Below, piece after piece: positions 1 to 9,850 of a stretch of DNA of 64,000 bases; position 1 is the stretch's first letter, and each line of letters opens with the position of its first letter. Location: positions 1 through 64,000 of the forward strand of contig JAOPGA020000943.1 of NCBI GenBank assembly GCA_026419775.2. The letters are read 5' to 3'. The DNA comes from Acrasis kona (Eukaryota; Heterolobosea; Eutetramitea; Acrasida; Acrasidae). The notes beneath the pieces were generated by a model, which was not told the origin of the DNA, searched no databases, and saw only the letters and a program-made list of their open reading frames with translations. The position numbers and the translations under genes were made by a program.

Positions 1-230
1 AAAGCTACTATTTATGCTAGTCTACTTGGTTACACTAGTATGGATGTAGTTAAGTCGTTTTTACTAGTAAGATACCAGTACAAAAAGCCACTCCAAGTGT
101 TGAGGAAGATATCAACTATTTTGATGGAGACCTCTTACTCCATCTGGCACGCGCGTTGCGCAACGCACGCCATCAAATCCGCCAAGCTAGGCGGGCCTTC
201 GGCTGTATAGAGTCATTTATAAATATGTAA
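1..230 (+). CDS. C-terminal end of a gene cut by the window edge
   Basis: Two exon pieces, <1-37 and 79-230, join in frame across a 41-nt GT-AG intron (phase 1) to give the last 62 residues of a protein ending at a TAA. The intron size matches nearly every other intron here, which supports the join. The visible part has an acidic stretch (SVEEDINYFDGD) followed by an arginine-rich helix-like stretch (HLARALRNARHQIRQARRAF). I do not recognise the family. The unspliced frame also stays open to a stop at 208-210, so the splice is inferred rather than forced. Confidence 0.4.
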
Positions 231-264
231 ATTTATTCTAATAAAGCTTTTCGCAGAATGCGAT

Positions 265-942
265 TTATACAAAAAAAAGAGAAAATATTACATTCAATAC
301 AACTGGAACCTTTTCCATTGGAACATGAAGAGATACCATACAAGCCAATAAAGATCTACAATGTTCAGATGCTTCTTTTTTGTTATTGTTAGCATGAATC
401 TGGTATGTAATGATACTATGCTTATTGATATTCAACCTAGTATCATTAGATAGTTGACTAGGAGGTACTTGATTGTTAAANGCAAAGTTCCTTACATCTA
501 ACTCAGCATTGATTAATTTTAGTTTATCTGTTAACACAACCAAAGTGTCTTCTGCAACCTTTATTTCGTCCATGATTTTATTATGATAGAGTTCTTGCTT
601 TTTAATGTTGCATTGTATCAAATTAGATGAAGTGAGATGTTCGTTATTTTTTAACATGTCGATGCATGGGGTAAATAAATCCGAGATAATTTCATTGAAT
701 GATTTGTTTGGAAAATGTGGTTGAAATTTTTTTAGTTCATTCATCATAATAGTTGATTCAATTATCGCATCCGTAGACGAAATACCCCAGCTGTTTGATG
801 TTTTCATAAAATCTTCATAGGCATTTAATGGGACTTTAATATGTTTGTATACACTAGGGTCTGGTGATGGTTTTGGATGTTTGTACGGTACAAATAATGT
901 GTTTGCTACGTATCGCGAACGTTTGCGCTTGTTATTGTCCAT
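265..942 (-). CDS. hypothetical basic, coiled-coil protein
   Basis: A 225-residue reading frame starting at the ATG at 942 with a nuclear-localisation-like run (NKRKRSRY) at residues 3-10, a Pro-rich segment, and a central stretch (about residues 105-150) with heptad-like Leu/Ile spacing suggesting a coiled coil. The C-terminal 60 residues look less protein-like and could be read through an unrecognised intron. One ambiguous base (481) falls inside. No family recognised; a nuclear protein is an inference from the basic N-terminus alone. Confidence 0.4.
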   Translation of the reverse strand: MDNNKRKRSRYVANTLFVPYKHPKPSPDPSVYKHIKVPLNAYEDFMKTSNSWGISSTDAIIESTIMMNELKKFQPHFPNKSFNEIISDLFTPCIDMLKNNEHLTSSNLIQCNIKKQELYHNKIMDEIKVAEDTLVVLTDKLKLINAELDVRNFXFNNQVPPSQLSNDTRLNINKHSIITYQIHANNNKKEASEHCRSLLACMVSLHVPMEKVPVVLNVIFSLFFV

Positions 943-1359
943 GTGCAACAGCGTAAATTATTGAACGATTATAAATTTATTGTAAATAAAACCTTCTATA
1001 GCAGGAAGGTTAAAATTAATTTTCCGTGTAGAGTAGCCGAAAGTGACATAGTTTGTAAGCATGTTAAAAGTCAGATCAAAGTGAAGCGTAATTATGCAAA
1101 TCATATTCGTCATGCATTTGGTGGCAATTACAATAAAAGTGGTTCTAAAGTATATAGGAAGTGTCAAAAGCATGCTGCCTTCAAGCTAAATGTGATTGCA
1201 ACAATAAGCCTTGATCCCTGTAATCCTGTTCCTGGTTTTACATTCTCTGAAGAATATGTTAATGGGATTATTTATTTAAAATATATCAGCAATATAAGGT
1301 ATCCAGACATGATTACCCATGATTTGATTGATAAAGCAAGCTTTTATGTTGCAGGGTAG
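943..1359 (+). CDS. open reading frame without an ATG, possible gene fragment
   Basis: About 138 open codons with no early in-frame ATG (the first codon of the open stretch is GTG, and it overlaps the start of the opposite-strand gene). The translation is rich in Lys, Cys and His (IVCKHVKSQ, YRKCQKHAAF), which might be a remnant of a zinc-binding or DNA-binding domain. It precedes the decayed oxygenase on the same strand and may be a separated exon or a relic of the same accessory unit. Function unknown. Confidence 0.3.
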   Translation: MQQRKLLNDYKFIVNKTFYSRKVKINFPCRVAESDIVCKHVKSQIKVKRNYANHIRHAFGGNYNKSGSKVYRKCQKHAAFKLNVIATISLDPCNPVPGFTFSEEYVNGIIYLKYISNIRYPDMITHDLIDKASFYVAG

Positions 1360-1617
1360 TATAAAAACAGCCTTGAATATATGCACCCTGGTGAGTTGCT
1401 TCCTCAATATCTCATTGCACAGTAGCTCATTTGTTCAAAAATTTTAATAAAAATAAGTATCATTATCATTTTTCTCCACAACTTAAATAAAAATATAAAG
1501 TTTTTAGTTACTTCATATATTCAGTTTTTGATGCTCTATACACTGATATATATTTTTTCAAAAAACCTCTAGTAATTGACCTTAAATGACCCTTAGTTAA
1601 GGTGGCCAAAGTTAGAT

Positions 1618-2515
1618 GAAAGTTGGTATATAAAAAGAAATTCAAAAGTATTGTGAACACCTACAAACATGCTTTGAAAGAAGCGCGTAGAATTTATTTA
1701 AGGGAAATAGACTTTGATGATATCAAATGCTTTAGTGATTATAAACAAGTTTTGGCAGATGCGAAGAAATTCACACTGTTGAATGAAGGAACACAGTGGT
1801 AGTTAATAAAAATGACAACAAGGTACTACTTATTTATCTCAACTTTCTTATAAATGATTTAGAGCAAGAAACAAAAAATTTTTGAATGTTTTTAAAGCAG
1901 TATAGAAAGTTGCCTGCTATAAAAACAACATCACCAAGGCACATATTTATGGGATCTGCAAGCGGTCAGGTTGTGCTTGGCACAATCTATGAAAGAGGGG
2001 GAATAAAATGTAACACATCATCAGACACTCAAAACTCTACATTAACCAAGTCAGAGAATGTTGACGGTTGCAATCACAGTACCGCAACAGAAGTGCTATA
2101 TAGAAGGACCCAAAATCTATCGCGAATGGTATCGGCAATGTTGAAAGCATGGGACAAAGATGTGTGGAATTCATATCAAGAGGTTGTTGGACTTGCGCGT
2201 GACATTCAAACTATACAACCTTTGCTTGTCTGTGAGCAGGAAGTATTTTTATGTCGATGTCTCTTGGTCAATGTATTGTCGAAACCGCATAGGGATTTAA
2301 TGGACTACCGCAATGGATATGCAATTGTAGTTAGTCTTGGAGTTTATACAAGATCATACATATGTTTTCCAAGTCTTAAATTGAGGATACTAATTTTGCC
2401 CGGAACATTGATTATCTTCCCCTCCTATTATTTAGAGCACTACATGATGGAGTATGAAGGGAGCGAGCGATACACTTATGTATTTTTTATGAGGCAAGAA
2501 CATTTCAAAACATGA
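1618..2515 (+). pseudogene. TET/JBP-like 2-oxoglutarate/Fe(II) oxygenase, decayed
   Basis: The largest intact piece (ATG 1886 to TGA 2515, 209 residues) carries the marks of a double-stranded beta-helix dioxygenase: an Fe-binding HxD (KPHRDLMDYRNGYA), a downstream segment LPGTLIIFPSYYLEHY supplying the distal His, and a 2-oxoglutarate-binding-type Arg after GSERYTYVFF. This spacing resembles the TET/JBP group, which hydroxylates methyl-pyrimidines in DNA and is found beside transposons in fungi. Upstream, 1618-1802 and then another frame to 1885 continue a plausible protein (ending EGTQW, then VVNKNDNKVLLIYL). Reaching the ATG frame needs two frame changes, neither matching a normal intron. 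I read this as a decaying copy; a short functional gene from 1886 is the alternative. It lies tail to tail with the MULE transposase. Confidence 0.5.
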
Positions 2516-2561
2516 ATTTAAATAAACACACACCATTTGCGAATTGTTTAATGTATTTACA

Positions 2562-5057
2562 TTAATCTGAATCGGAACTACTGTCGCTCGTTTCGGCCGC
2601 TGAACTCTCTGAATCAGAACTGTCCGTATAATCGCTGCCATCTTCAGAGCTTGAAAAGTCATGAAAGTCCTCCCATTTGGTGTGCTTGTCATCATGCTTG
2701 ACTTCACTCCATTCTTCTGCATCTGTCTTGCTTTCCTCAAATGTAATTCCCGAGGCAGGGTTGAATGTGTTCATAACATCCATTACATCGCCAGTTTTGT
2801 TTGAAAGAAAGTCCCTGCCTTTGGTACGAGGGCCATACTTTTGTTGTGTTTTCTTCCTGCCTGATTTTTGTCTTTGTGTTCTGTTGAGGTTAGACCAAAT
2901 TTGGTCAACTGTTGGTTTAACTTTTTTATAGTTTATCAAATATGTATAGCATTCAACAAGCGAAGCAACGGATGCAATATGAGGACACAGTTTCAGCAAT
3001 GAAAATTGTTTGCAGTTACAAGCGAGCTTTGAGTAGTCTTTACTAAATCTCACGCGAAATTCTTCTTTTGATTCTGCTTGATAAATGTGGTATTCGCGAC
3101 GAATGGATTTTTGCTTTAAAATTACAACTCTTCTTTCCAAAAGATCCATCGCACACTTTTCAATTTGTTTCCCCTCCAAGTCACTAATGCCGCAAGTTTG
3201 CGATAAAAGCAATTTATATGGGCGGCGGCTATATAGTATGGATTGTTCCTCTAGAGAGGTTCTGTTCCGTCTATAAATCGAGCGAGAGTTTAGGGATTTG
3301 CTCGGTATCCTGGATTTTCAACAACTTCTTTTCACTGATATTTTTTAGTGCATATTCTTTGCTTTCCCCCATGTATGCGGAATAAAAACGATATGACTGA
3401 TGGGCCAAAAAGTGGATTAATCTTGATGCGAGTCCATGCATGGAAGTTGATCTCTCCTCACCAATTTCTCTTTTGATGACACTGTGGAAGTTTTCAATCA
3501 CATTGGTTGTTATGCGGTTGTATTTGGTATCCGACTTCTTCCTTGCGTCTTTTCCGACAGAGTTGATTAGTGCATGGTATTTCCTTGTTTTAAAGTAGTT
3601 AACAAACTTCTTTCCAATATTCTCGCCAAGAATTTCATTCCTATTGGTTATAAGTGCGCACAGTTGCATTACATACCATTTCTGATAGACATCCTCAATT
3701 TTGTTTTCGATTTCCTGTCTTCCCATCTCTAAAAGCCCATTAGCACTTGATGTTCCTTTAATGGTCAACATGATCAAATTAATACTTCCACTCGAAGCTT
3801 TAAACTCTTTAAGCTTCAATTTAATGTTGTCAATAAAGTGATTCAAACAAAGTAATATCTTCATATGAGGGTAGAAGACCTTCCACGCCTTGATCATGGC
3901 TGTATCTCCATCAGTGACAAGCACTATTGTAGAGTTTTGTTTTAAATCAAGGACTTTGAACACTTGTGACAAGGCAAGNAAGTGGGTATCGCTACTTTTG
4001 GTCTACAATGTCAGTCATCAAAAATGAATGTGATACTAACCTGGTGCATATAAGTAAGGCCGACTTGCATTGGATTGGTTTTAATGAATGGATTCTTGAT
4101 TGCAATTGATGTTACATATCCTTGCCACAAGTTGAAGGTAGTGTCAATAAACCATTCTTTTGTGGATTTCATTGCATTTATAGCATCCATGGTAAATAAT
4201 AGTACAAACTGGAGATTATATGGATGTATAAACCTCAATATATCAGGAAAAACAGCGAATGTTCGTCCAATATTGACGGAATCATTCTTTGTATCCTTTG
4301 CCTGGCATTTTATAGTTCGTACCTGCTGCGGAGAGAAGACACGAACTCCATCGTCTTTCAATTTTTTGTAAACATTAATTGAAGAATCTCTCGTATCCAC
4401 AACTATCTTGCTGCGCAACTCGGCTTTTTCCTCATTGGACATCCTGCTATGAAATGTAGAGCTTCTGGAATTGCCATGACTAGTTACTAACAGTCTTATT
4501 TCATCCTTCCCCACTAACCTCTTGTAGAAACAAATTCCACGATGCTCACCTTCTATCTTTTCAGTGCAGATATATTCAGTTTTAATAAACGAACCACCGC
4601 CGATTTTGCTATTTGTAAAGTGCGTTCTTGATATTTTCACAACATCACTACCAACACTAGAAGTAACCAATCTAGTGCCATTGTTTTTCCAAGAACCGTA
4701 TCTATCTATGCGATGGCAGTTAGAATCCAAAGACTGAGTGGTGAACAAATAAAATCCCTTTGGTTCATGAGCTTCGTATGATAAAGCTTTGTTGTTCACC
4801 ATAGTTGGTTTCCACTCGTTTAAAAAGATTATGGCGGCATTATCATGCGTGAAGTTCGCTTGTTTGTGAATAGTTTGGTATGTGGTGCCTGTAATGTTTC
4901 TTATATAATTCCAAATGGGTGAAGTCATTTGGTTATATGATTCAAGCACGTCGTTTAGTATTGGTAGAGTGTAGTCCATTGCAATAAGGTATAATGTGAA
5001 TGTGATGATAACGATATAAAGCTGCGCCAACATAAAAGTATTACAAAATTGTAGCAA
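2562..5057 (-). mobile_element. MULE-like (Mutator) transposase with SWIM zinc finger
   Basis: Three consecutive minus-strand segments form one transposase. 5057-4041 holds an N-terminal region with a possible FLYWCH/FAR1-like segment and the first catalytic Asp (WFIDTTF). A 38-nt intron (4003-4040) joins it to the second Asp (VTDGDTAM), the CLNHF motif typical of MULE enzymes and a candidate catalytic Glu (TTNVIENFHSVIK). 3212-2562 carries a SWIM finger (CNCKQFSLLKLCPH) and an acidic Ser-rich tail. The core stops at 3271; passing to the SWIM frame needs a frameshift or a 55-nt intron that I cannot confirm. An N lies at 3979. No clear terminal inverted repeats or target duplication were found by eye. 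Probably a recent but possibly inactive copy. Confidence 0.75.
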
Positions 5058-5719
5058 ACCAAAGAGCAGTTGCAGGAGAACGGGAGTGAAGAGAATGACT
5101 TAAAAGCAACAGTATTGTGCGAAGAAGGAGATAATCCATTGAATACTGTCCGCACGGCACTAACACACCTTAGTAGCGGAATAAATCAGAAAAACAAGTA
5201 GTCTCCTAGTAGGAGACTGCTCAATTTAAAAGGTTTTCATCCGGTAGCGGCTGAAAAGGCTCAATAGTACTCTATGCTGTCGGTATCAATCAAAACGTCA
5301 TTGAAATCACTATACGCTACTCACATTTTGAGACAAAAACTCTAACAAGCATCGTACATCACCTCCTGTTAGTGCTCATAATTCATGATAAACAATATTG
5401 CCAAGACGGATAGATGCACGGAATTGACATATACTTAACAGGGAAGAGTTACTGAGATTAAACAAAACAATTGGGAGCAACCAAGTTTAACTTTACACGA
5501 ATTGAATTTAAGCCTAGGGTAGCTTTAATGAGGATATAATTGATTAGTGGGATCCATCTTATAGGGTCATATTAAATGTGGCAATGGCTTGACCTACTTC
5601 GGCAATGCTGACAAATTGCCCAAACGATGGAGTTGATGCATTGTACTGTCAATAAATACATAGTTTTTGAATCAAGACTGTATAACTCATATAATTTAAA
5701 AGCTTGGTTTTTGTAATAT
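5058..5719. other. intergenic stretch upstream of the transposase
   Basis: No convincing coding signal on either strand. It is AT-rich, contains one strong short hairpin (listed separately) and several short direct words. It may hold the transposase promoter and one end of the element, but I could not define a boundary. Confidence 0.4.
5200..5218. repeat. 9-bp perfect inverted repeat (hairpin) with 1-base centre
   Basis: The arms AGTCTCCTA and TAGGAGACT pair perfectly around a single G. It sits about 140 bases upstream of the transposase reading frame, in non-coding DNA. It could be a protein-binding palindrome or part of an element end. Confidence 0.6.
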
Positions 5720-6445
5720 TTATTTATTGTAAGCATCTATTCTTGTAAGTGATTTAAACGGTGCCAATTTTTCTGTTGCAAAAAGTAGTACAAAACTTCC
5801 TGCGACATATAACACACCATTAATAAAAATAAATATAATCTGTCCTTCACTTTTAATAGTTGTAACCATTTTAATTGAAGGAGGAAACTTCTGAAAGTAA
5901 ACATAAAAAAGTATACCGCTTATAATCGTAAGAACTATGATTGCAATTGAGAATCCTATAAAGGTTTTATAATAAATCATGTTCGTTACTGTATTCTGAT
6001 AATCTTGTAATACATATATATAATAACCAATGTAGTGTAATAATAGGTTTGTTGTGATTTGAATAAAAAAGTAGAGGGTAAATGATATGATTATTACTCT
6101 CCTTGAAATCGACTCCCATTTCTTCCCCCAACACAAGAAAATCACCACCAGAAGTATAATGTTGGCCGCCGAAACAAATGATAGAAACGCATGCACTATT
6201 TCTAGTTTGAGAACGGTATATGCTTGAGATTCAATGTCTGTTGTTGTGAATGTATCGTTCGACTTTTCTAGCGGATCATAATATGTCGCTGTTACGTTCG
6301 AAAGTCTAAAACTATGAGAATTATAAATAGAAAATGACCCAAGTGAAATGTTTGCCACTATCAACAAAGAGGCTATTAGTAGTAACATTGATTTTGCTAT
6401 GAGGTTGTACTTTCGACACACAGGGTGACCCATAATCATACCCAA
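5720..6445 (-). CDS. multi-pass membrane protein, family unknown
   Basis: A single-exon frame of 241 residues starting MGMIMGHP. Hydrophobic segments lie at about residues 17-36, 85-105, 116-137, 154-177 and 203-222. The loop between the first two carries three N-glycosylation-type sequons (NVTA, NDTF and an upstream NISL), so that loop is probably extracellular. I see no tetraspanin CCG or other signature. The AATAAA signal overlaps the stop codon. Expected in the plasma membrane or an endomembrane; function unknown. Confidence 0.6.
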   Translation of the reverse strand: MGMIMGHPVCRKYNLIAKSMLLLIASLLIVANISLGSFSIYNSHSFRLSNVTATYYDPLEKSNDTFTTTDIESQAYTVLKLEIVHAFLSFVSAANIILLVVIFLCWGKKWESISRRVIIISFTLYFFIQITTNLLLHYIGYYIYVLQDYQNTVTNMIYYKTFIGFSIAIIVLTIISGILFYVYFQKFPPSIKMVTTIKSEGQIIFIFINGVLYVAGSFVLLFATEKLAPFKSLTRIDAYNK

Positions 6446-7171
6446 ATTCGCAACAATCGAGCACGCGTAGAATGTATTTACATGTGAATTTGTTGTTTAT
6501 AACTCTTTGTTTGTCTATTAGTATGGAAGTATTAAATACGGTATTTAATTTTCTGTAATGTAATTTTTTGTAAAGGTTTAATTAGTAAGTCCTTTTCGTG
6601 ATTTTGGAGGCTTTGATAAAAATAAAGTCGACACTTATTTTTAAACACAACCGAACTGTTACTTCAAGCAGCACCCCAGCACGTATGTCACACTATGCTT
6701 GCTGTCCTTTATTCTAACTGTATAGATATAATATAAAGGATATAGTTACATTGTACCATTTATAAAATGTATGTACAACTATTTAAATGTTCACTTAATA
6801 ATAATTAGATCTTCGGTATATATCTACGTATAAAACTACATTGCTCAATTTTTCTTGTCTTTTTATACCATTTATCATGGTCAGTATCATCCTCCATATC
6901 CATGACACTATGAACATTAGACCAAGATGACCATCTAGTTCTCTTTATTTATCGACAGTTGTTGGGCAACCCATTGGTTGTAATTGTTGATAGGGTTGCT
7001 TGAGACCTTAGAGACTCAAAATTATGTCCCCTTAGAATCAAAAAATAAATGCTGCTACACTTCAAGTAAGCCATACTGAACCAAAATATAATATCAGATG
7101 TGGTTTCCCAGGGGACATAATTACCTTTTCAACGCAGCACACACAACAAGCCACTTTACAAAATATTGATA
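6446..7171. other. intergenic stretch with a small inverted-repeat unit
   Basis: No gene visible. It is AT-rich and contains a 103-base unit bounded by 13-base inverted repeats (listed separately). Confidence 0.4.
7020..7122. repeat. 103-base unit bounded by 13-bp perfect inverted repeats
   Basis: AATTATGTCCCCT at 7020-7032 is exactly repeated in inverse at 7110-7122. The 77-base interior has no open frame. It has the shape of a tiny foldback or non-autonomous element, but no target-site duplication is visible at its edges. Confidence 0.45.
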
Positions 7172-7414
7172 ATGAAGTCAACAGAGTATGCATGCAGCTG
7201 CTGTTCATCAGAGACCAAAAAAACGGTAACCAGAGCAAAGAAAAAGTTTACTGCGCCGGGAAAGAAATCGTTAAAACTTATTAACAATAGACAATTGGCA
7301 ATAATTAGTGAGCTCAACAACAGTCGCACTATACGTCATGAAAGCTCTACATATTCTGGCAAGCGCTTTTGTATTGTACTTTTTGTAGATGCAAACTCTT
7401 TGTACAAAAATTGA
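7172..7414 (+). CDS. small hypothetical ORF, doubtful
   Basis: Eighty codons from the ATG at 7172, with CSCCSS near the start and a Lys/Arg-rich middle (TRAKKKFTAPGKKSLK). No recognised domain, no intron and no start context that marks it as a gene. It converges on the gene at 7445. Could be a small basic protein or chance. Confidence 0.25.
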   Translation: MKSTEYACSCCSSETKKTVTRAKKKFTAPGKKSLKLINNRQLAIISELNNSRTIRHESSTYSGKRFCIVLFVDANSLYKN

Positions 7415-7444
7415 ACAACAAATTATCTAGTAAAAGTTTTATTT

Positions 7445-8065
7445 TTATGCTGTCGTAACCCATACATCATCTCTCAATTTCTGTTCTGTTACTTGCCTGT
7501 ACTTGACCTTTGCAGCTCCATTGAATTCATGTAAGATCAACTTTACATCTACGTAATATGATCTCAAAGTGTTATAGGCAGTACCATAACAGTCACCATG
7601 ATAATTAATGTACCACTCCTTGACAGCATTTTGTTGCAAATGGGGTATGTTGTTGGCAAATGTATAAGTGAATATCCTTTCAGGAATCTTGAGGCCATTC
7701 ACTTTGGTGCACTTGACACTTTGCACACGCTTGACACCTGGCTGTCGGCCAAAAAAGTTGTCAAGGACCAAAAAGTTAGCACCTCCTATGGGTATTGTTG
7801 GAGCTTTGGATGTTGTCTCTCCTTTCTCCACATTAGGCTGAAGGCGCCTGTGCATCTCTTTGGCCATGTTGGTGCAGAATGATGAAAGTTCATATTCCAT
7901 CCCTATTTTGTCCTTCTCGTCAAGATCCTTTTCTTCGAGTTTGATAACTTCTCGGTAATTGCGGGCAAGTTCTTTCATCTTTTGCTCTGCCTCATAAAGG
8001 TTCTCAAAGTGAGTCTTGCCATATGGGACAAATTTGATAGTGGGTTTGCTGGCTTGTTTTGGCAT
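7445..8065 (-). CDS. hypothetical soluble protein
   Basis: A 206-residue single-exon frame starting MPKQASKP. The N-terminal third (about 20-75) is charged and helical-looking (YEAEQKMKELARNYREVIKL). The C-terminal part looks globular and is Tyr-rich (NYHGDCYGTAYNTLRSYYVD). No signal peptide, membrane segment or known motif. Codon use resembles its neighbours, so it is probably a real lineage-specific gene. Confidence 0.55.
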   Translation of the reverse strand: MPKQASKPTIKFVPYGKTHFENLYEAEQKMKELARNYREVIKLEEKDLDEKDKIGMEYELSSFCTNMAKEMHRRLQPNVEKGETTSKAPTIPIGGANFLVLDNFFGRQPGVKRVQSVKCTKVNGLKIPERIFTYTFANNIPHLQQNAVKEWYINYHGDCYGTAYNTLRSYYVDVKLILHEFNGAAKVKYRQVTEQKLRDDVWVTTA

Positions 8066-8287
8066 GTCTTGTTGTTTTTATTTGTTGTTTGTTGTTGTTT
8101 AACGCTAGGGGCAATTACATACCTGCAGTGTGCTGTGCGTTATTTGACTTCCATTTTTGGAGCGGGTGTATTTTGTTAAAAATTTGAATTTTTGTATGAA
8201 ATTCAACACATTGCCTTCATGGTTGTTCACGTACAAACTCATTACAATAAATTTGAATTGAATCCCCAGTTAACTCAATTACACAAG

Positions 8288-9153
8288 ATGTCTATACCAA
8301 CAATATCACTAAATGCAAACCATAGCGAGGTAGAAGACAATCTAAAAACAGCATGCAAGAAAACAGGATTCTTCTTGACAAATCATGGTTTAGAAGAAGA
8401 TTGCAAATTAATGTTTGAACTTGCAAAGGAGTTTTTTTTGATTTGAATCTTGACGTGAAAATGAAACTGCTAAATTGCCCAAAATCTCAAAACAGAGGTT
8501 ACACACCACTTGATGGCGAAAAGCTAAACTCAAACTTGGAGGACTGTAAAGAAGTGTTTAACATTTTATCGCCGGAAAGCGACACTGAGGAATATTGGCC
8601 CAAAACACATGAAGTCCACAAGGACCTTAGAAACAGTGTTCAAAAGTTTTATAAAGATTTACATAAACTAGCAATTGTGGTAATTTCCCATTTAGAAAAT
8701 GCTCTGTCATTACCAGAAGGTTTCTTGAGCAATCATCATCAATCTCACGGCCCTAGTACCTTGCGTTTCCTGAAATATCCAACACAACTTGTACAAAAGA
8801 ATGGAGCAGGACCCCATAGTGATTATGGCACCATCACTTTTCTAATCCAGGATATGATTGGTGGATTACAGGTAAATGTCGATAACAATTGGGTCGACGT
8901 CGTCCCGGTTCAAGATGCCATATTGTGTAATGTTGGTGACTTGTTGGCCAAATGGACCGAAGATGCTGTTAATTCCATCGTGCATCGTGTTATCATTCGT
9001 GCCAATAAACCAGAGAGGTATAGCATAGCATTCTTCATACATCCTGTCGATGAGACTGTGATTGGTGATGTGACTGCTGGTGATTACTTGATGATGAAAT
9101 TGACCAACTCACACAAGACTCGTCTTCAAAATGTACACGAAGTGAGTTCATGA
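8288..9153 (+). CDS. isopenicillin-N-synthase-like 2OG-Fe(II) oxygenase, frameshifted at a T run
   Basis: Residues from the ATG at 8288 (MSIPTISLNAN) give the N-terminal DIOX_N part of the family up to KEFF. A run of eight T (8432-8439) then breaks the frame. The +2/-1 frame continues as DLNLDVKMKLL and runs to the stop at 9153. The catalytic half is complete: Fe ligands in GPHSDYGTITF and the distal His in NSIVHRVI, then RYSIAFF, whose RxS binds 2-oxoglutarate. Total about 288 residues, a little short of the usual 310-350. With six or nine T the gene would be intact, so this is either a sequencing/assembly slip or a very young pseudogene. The substrate cannot be told. Confidence 0.8.
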
Positions 9154-9180
9154 TGAACTTTTTATTTTTTTACAATAAAT

Positions 9181-9615
<435 letters not shown>

Positions 9616-9850
9616 TAAACCAGCAATTTTTTGGGAATCTATTTTGATTATTCAAAAATGAATTATTAAGACTCTAACAACTAACACATTTGTATTTAAC
9701 ATGTAAATATTAGAAAATAAGTTGTAAAAGGTCATCGTTTGATAGCATGCATTGGGCAAAAGACCCGTAATGAAATGGATTTGGTACTGATCTACACAAA
9801 ATGAAAAGAAACAACTTTTAAATTCCCCTTTATTAAAATATCCCATATCT

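Noticed and set aside
4011-5057. The N-terminal transposase segment as an independent receptor-like gene with a membrane helix
   Set aside because: The hydrophobic start precedes a more natural internal ATG near 4980, and the downstream motifs WFIDTTF and the splice into VTDGDTAM make it a transposase.
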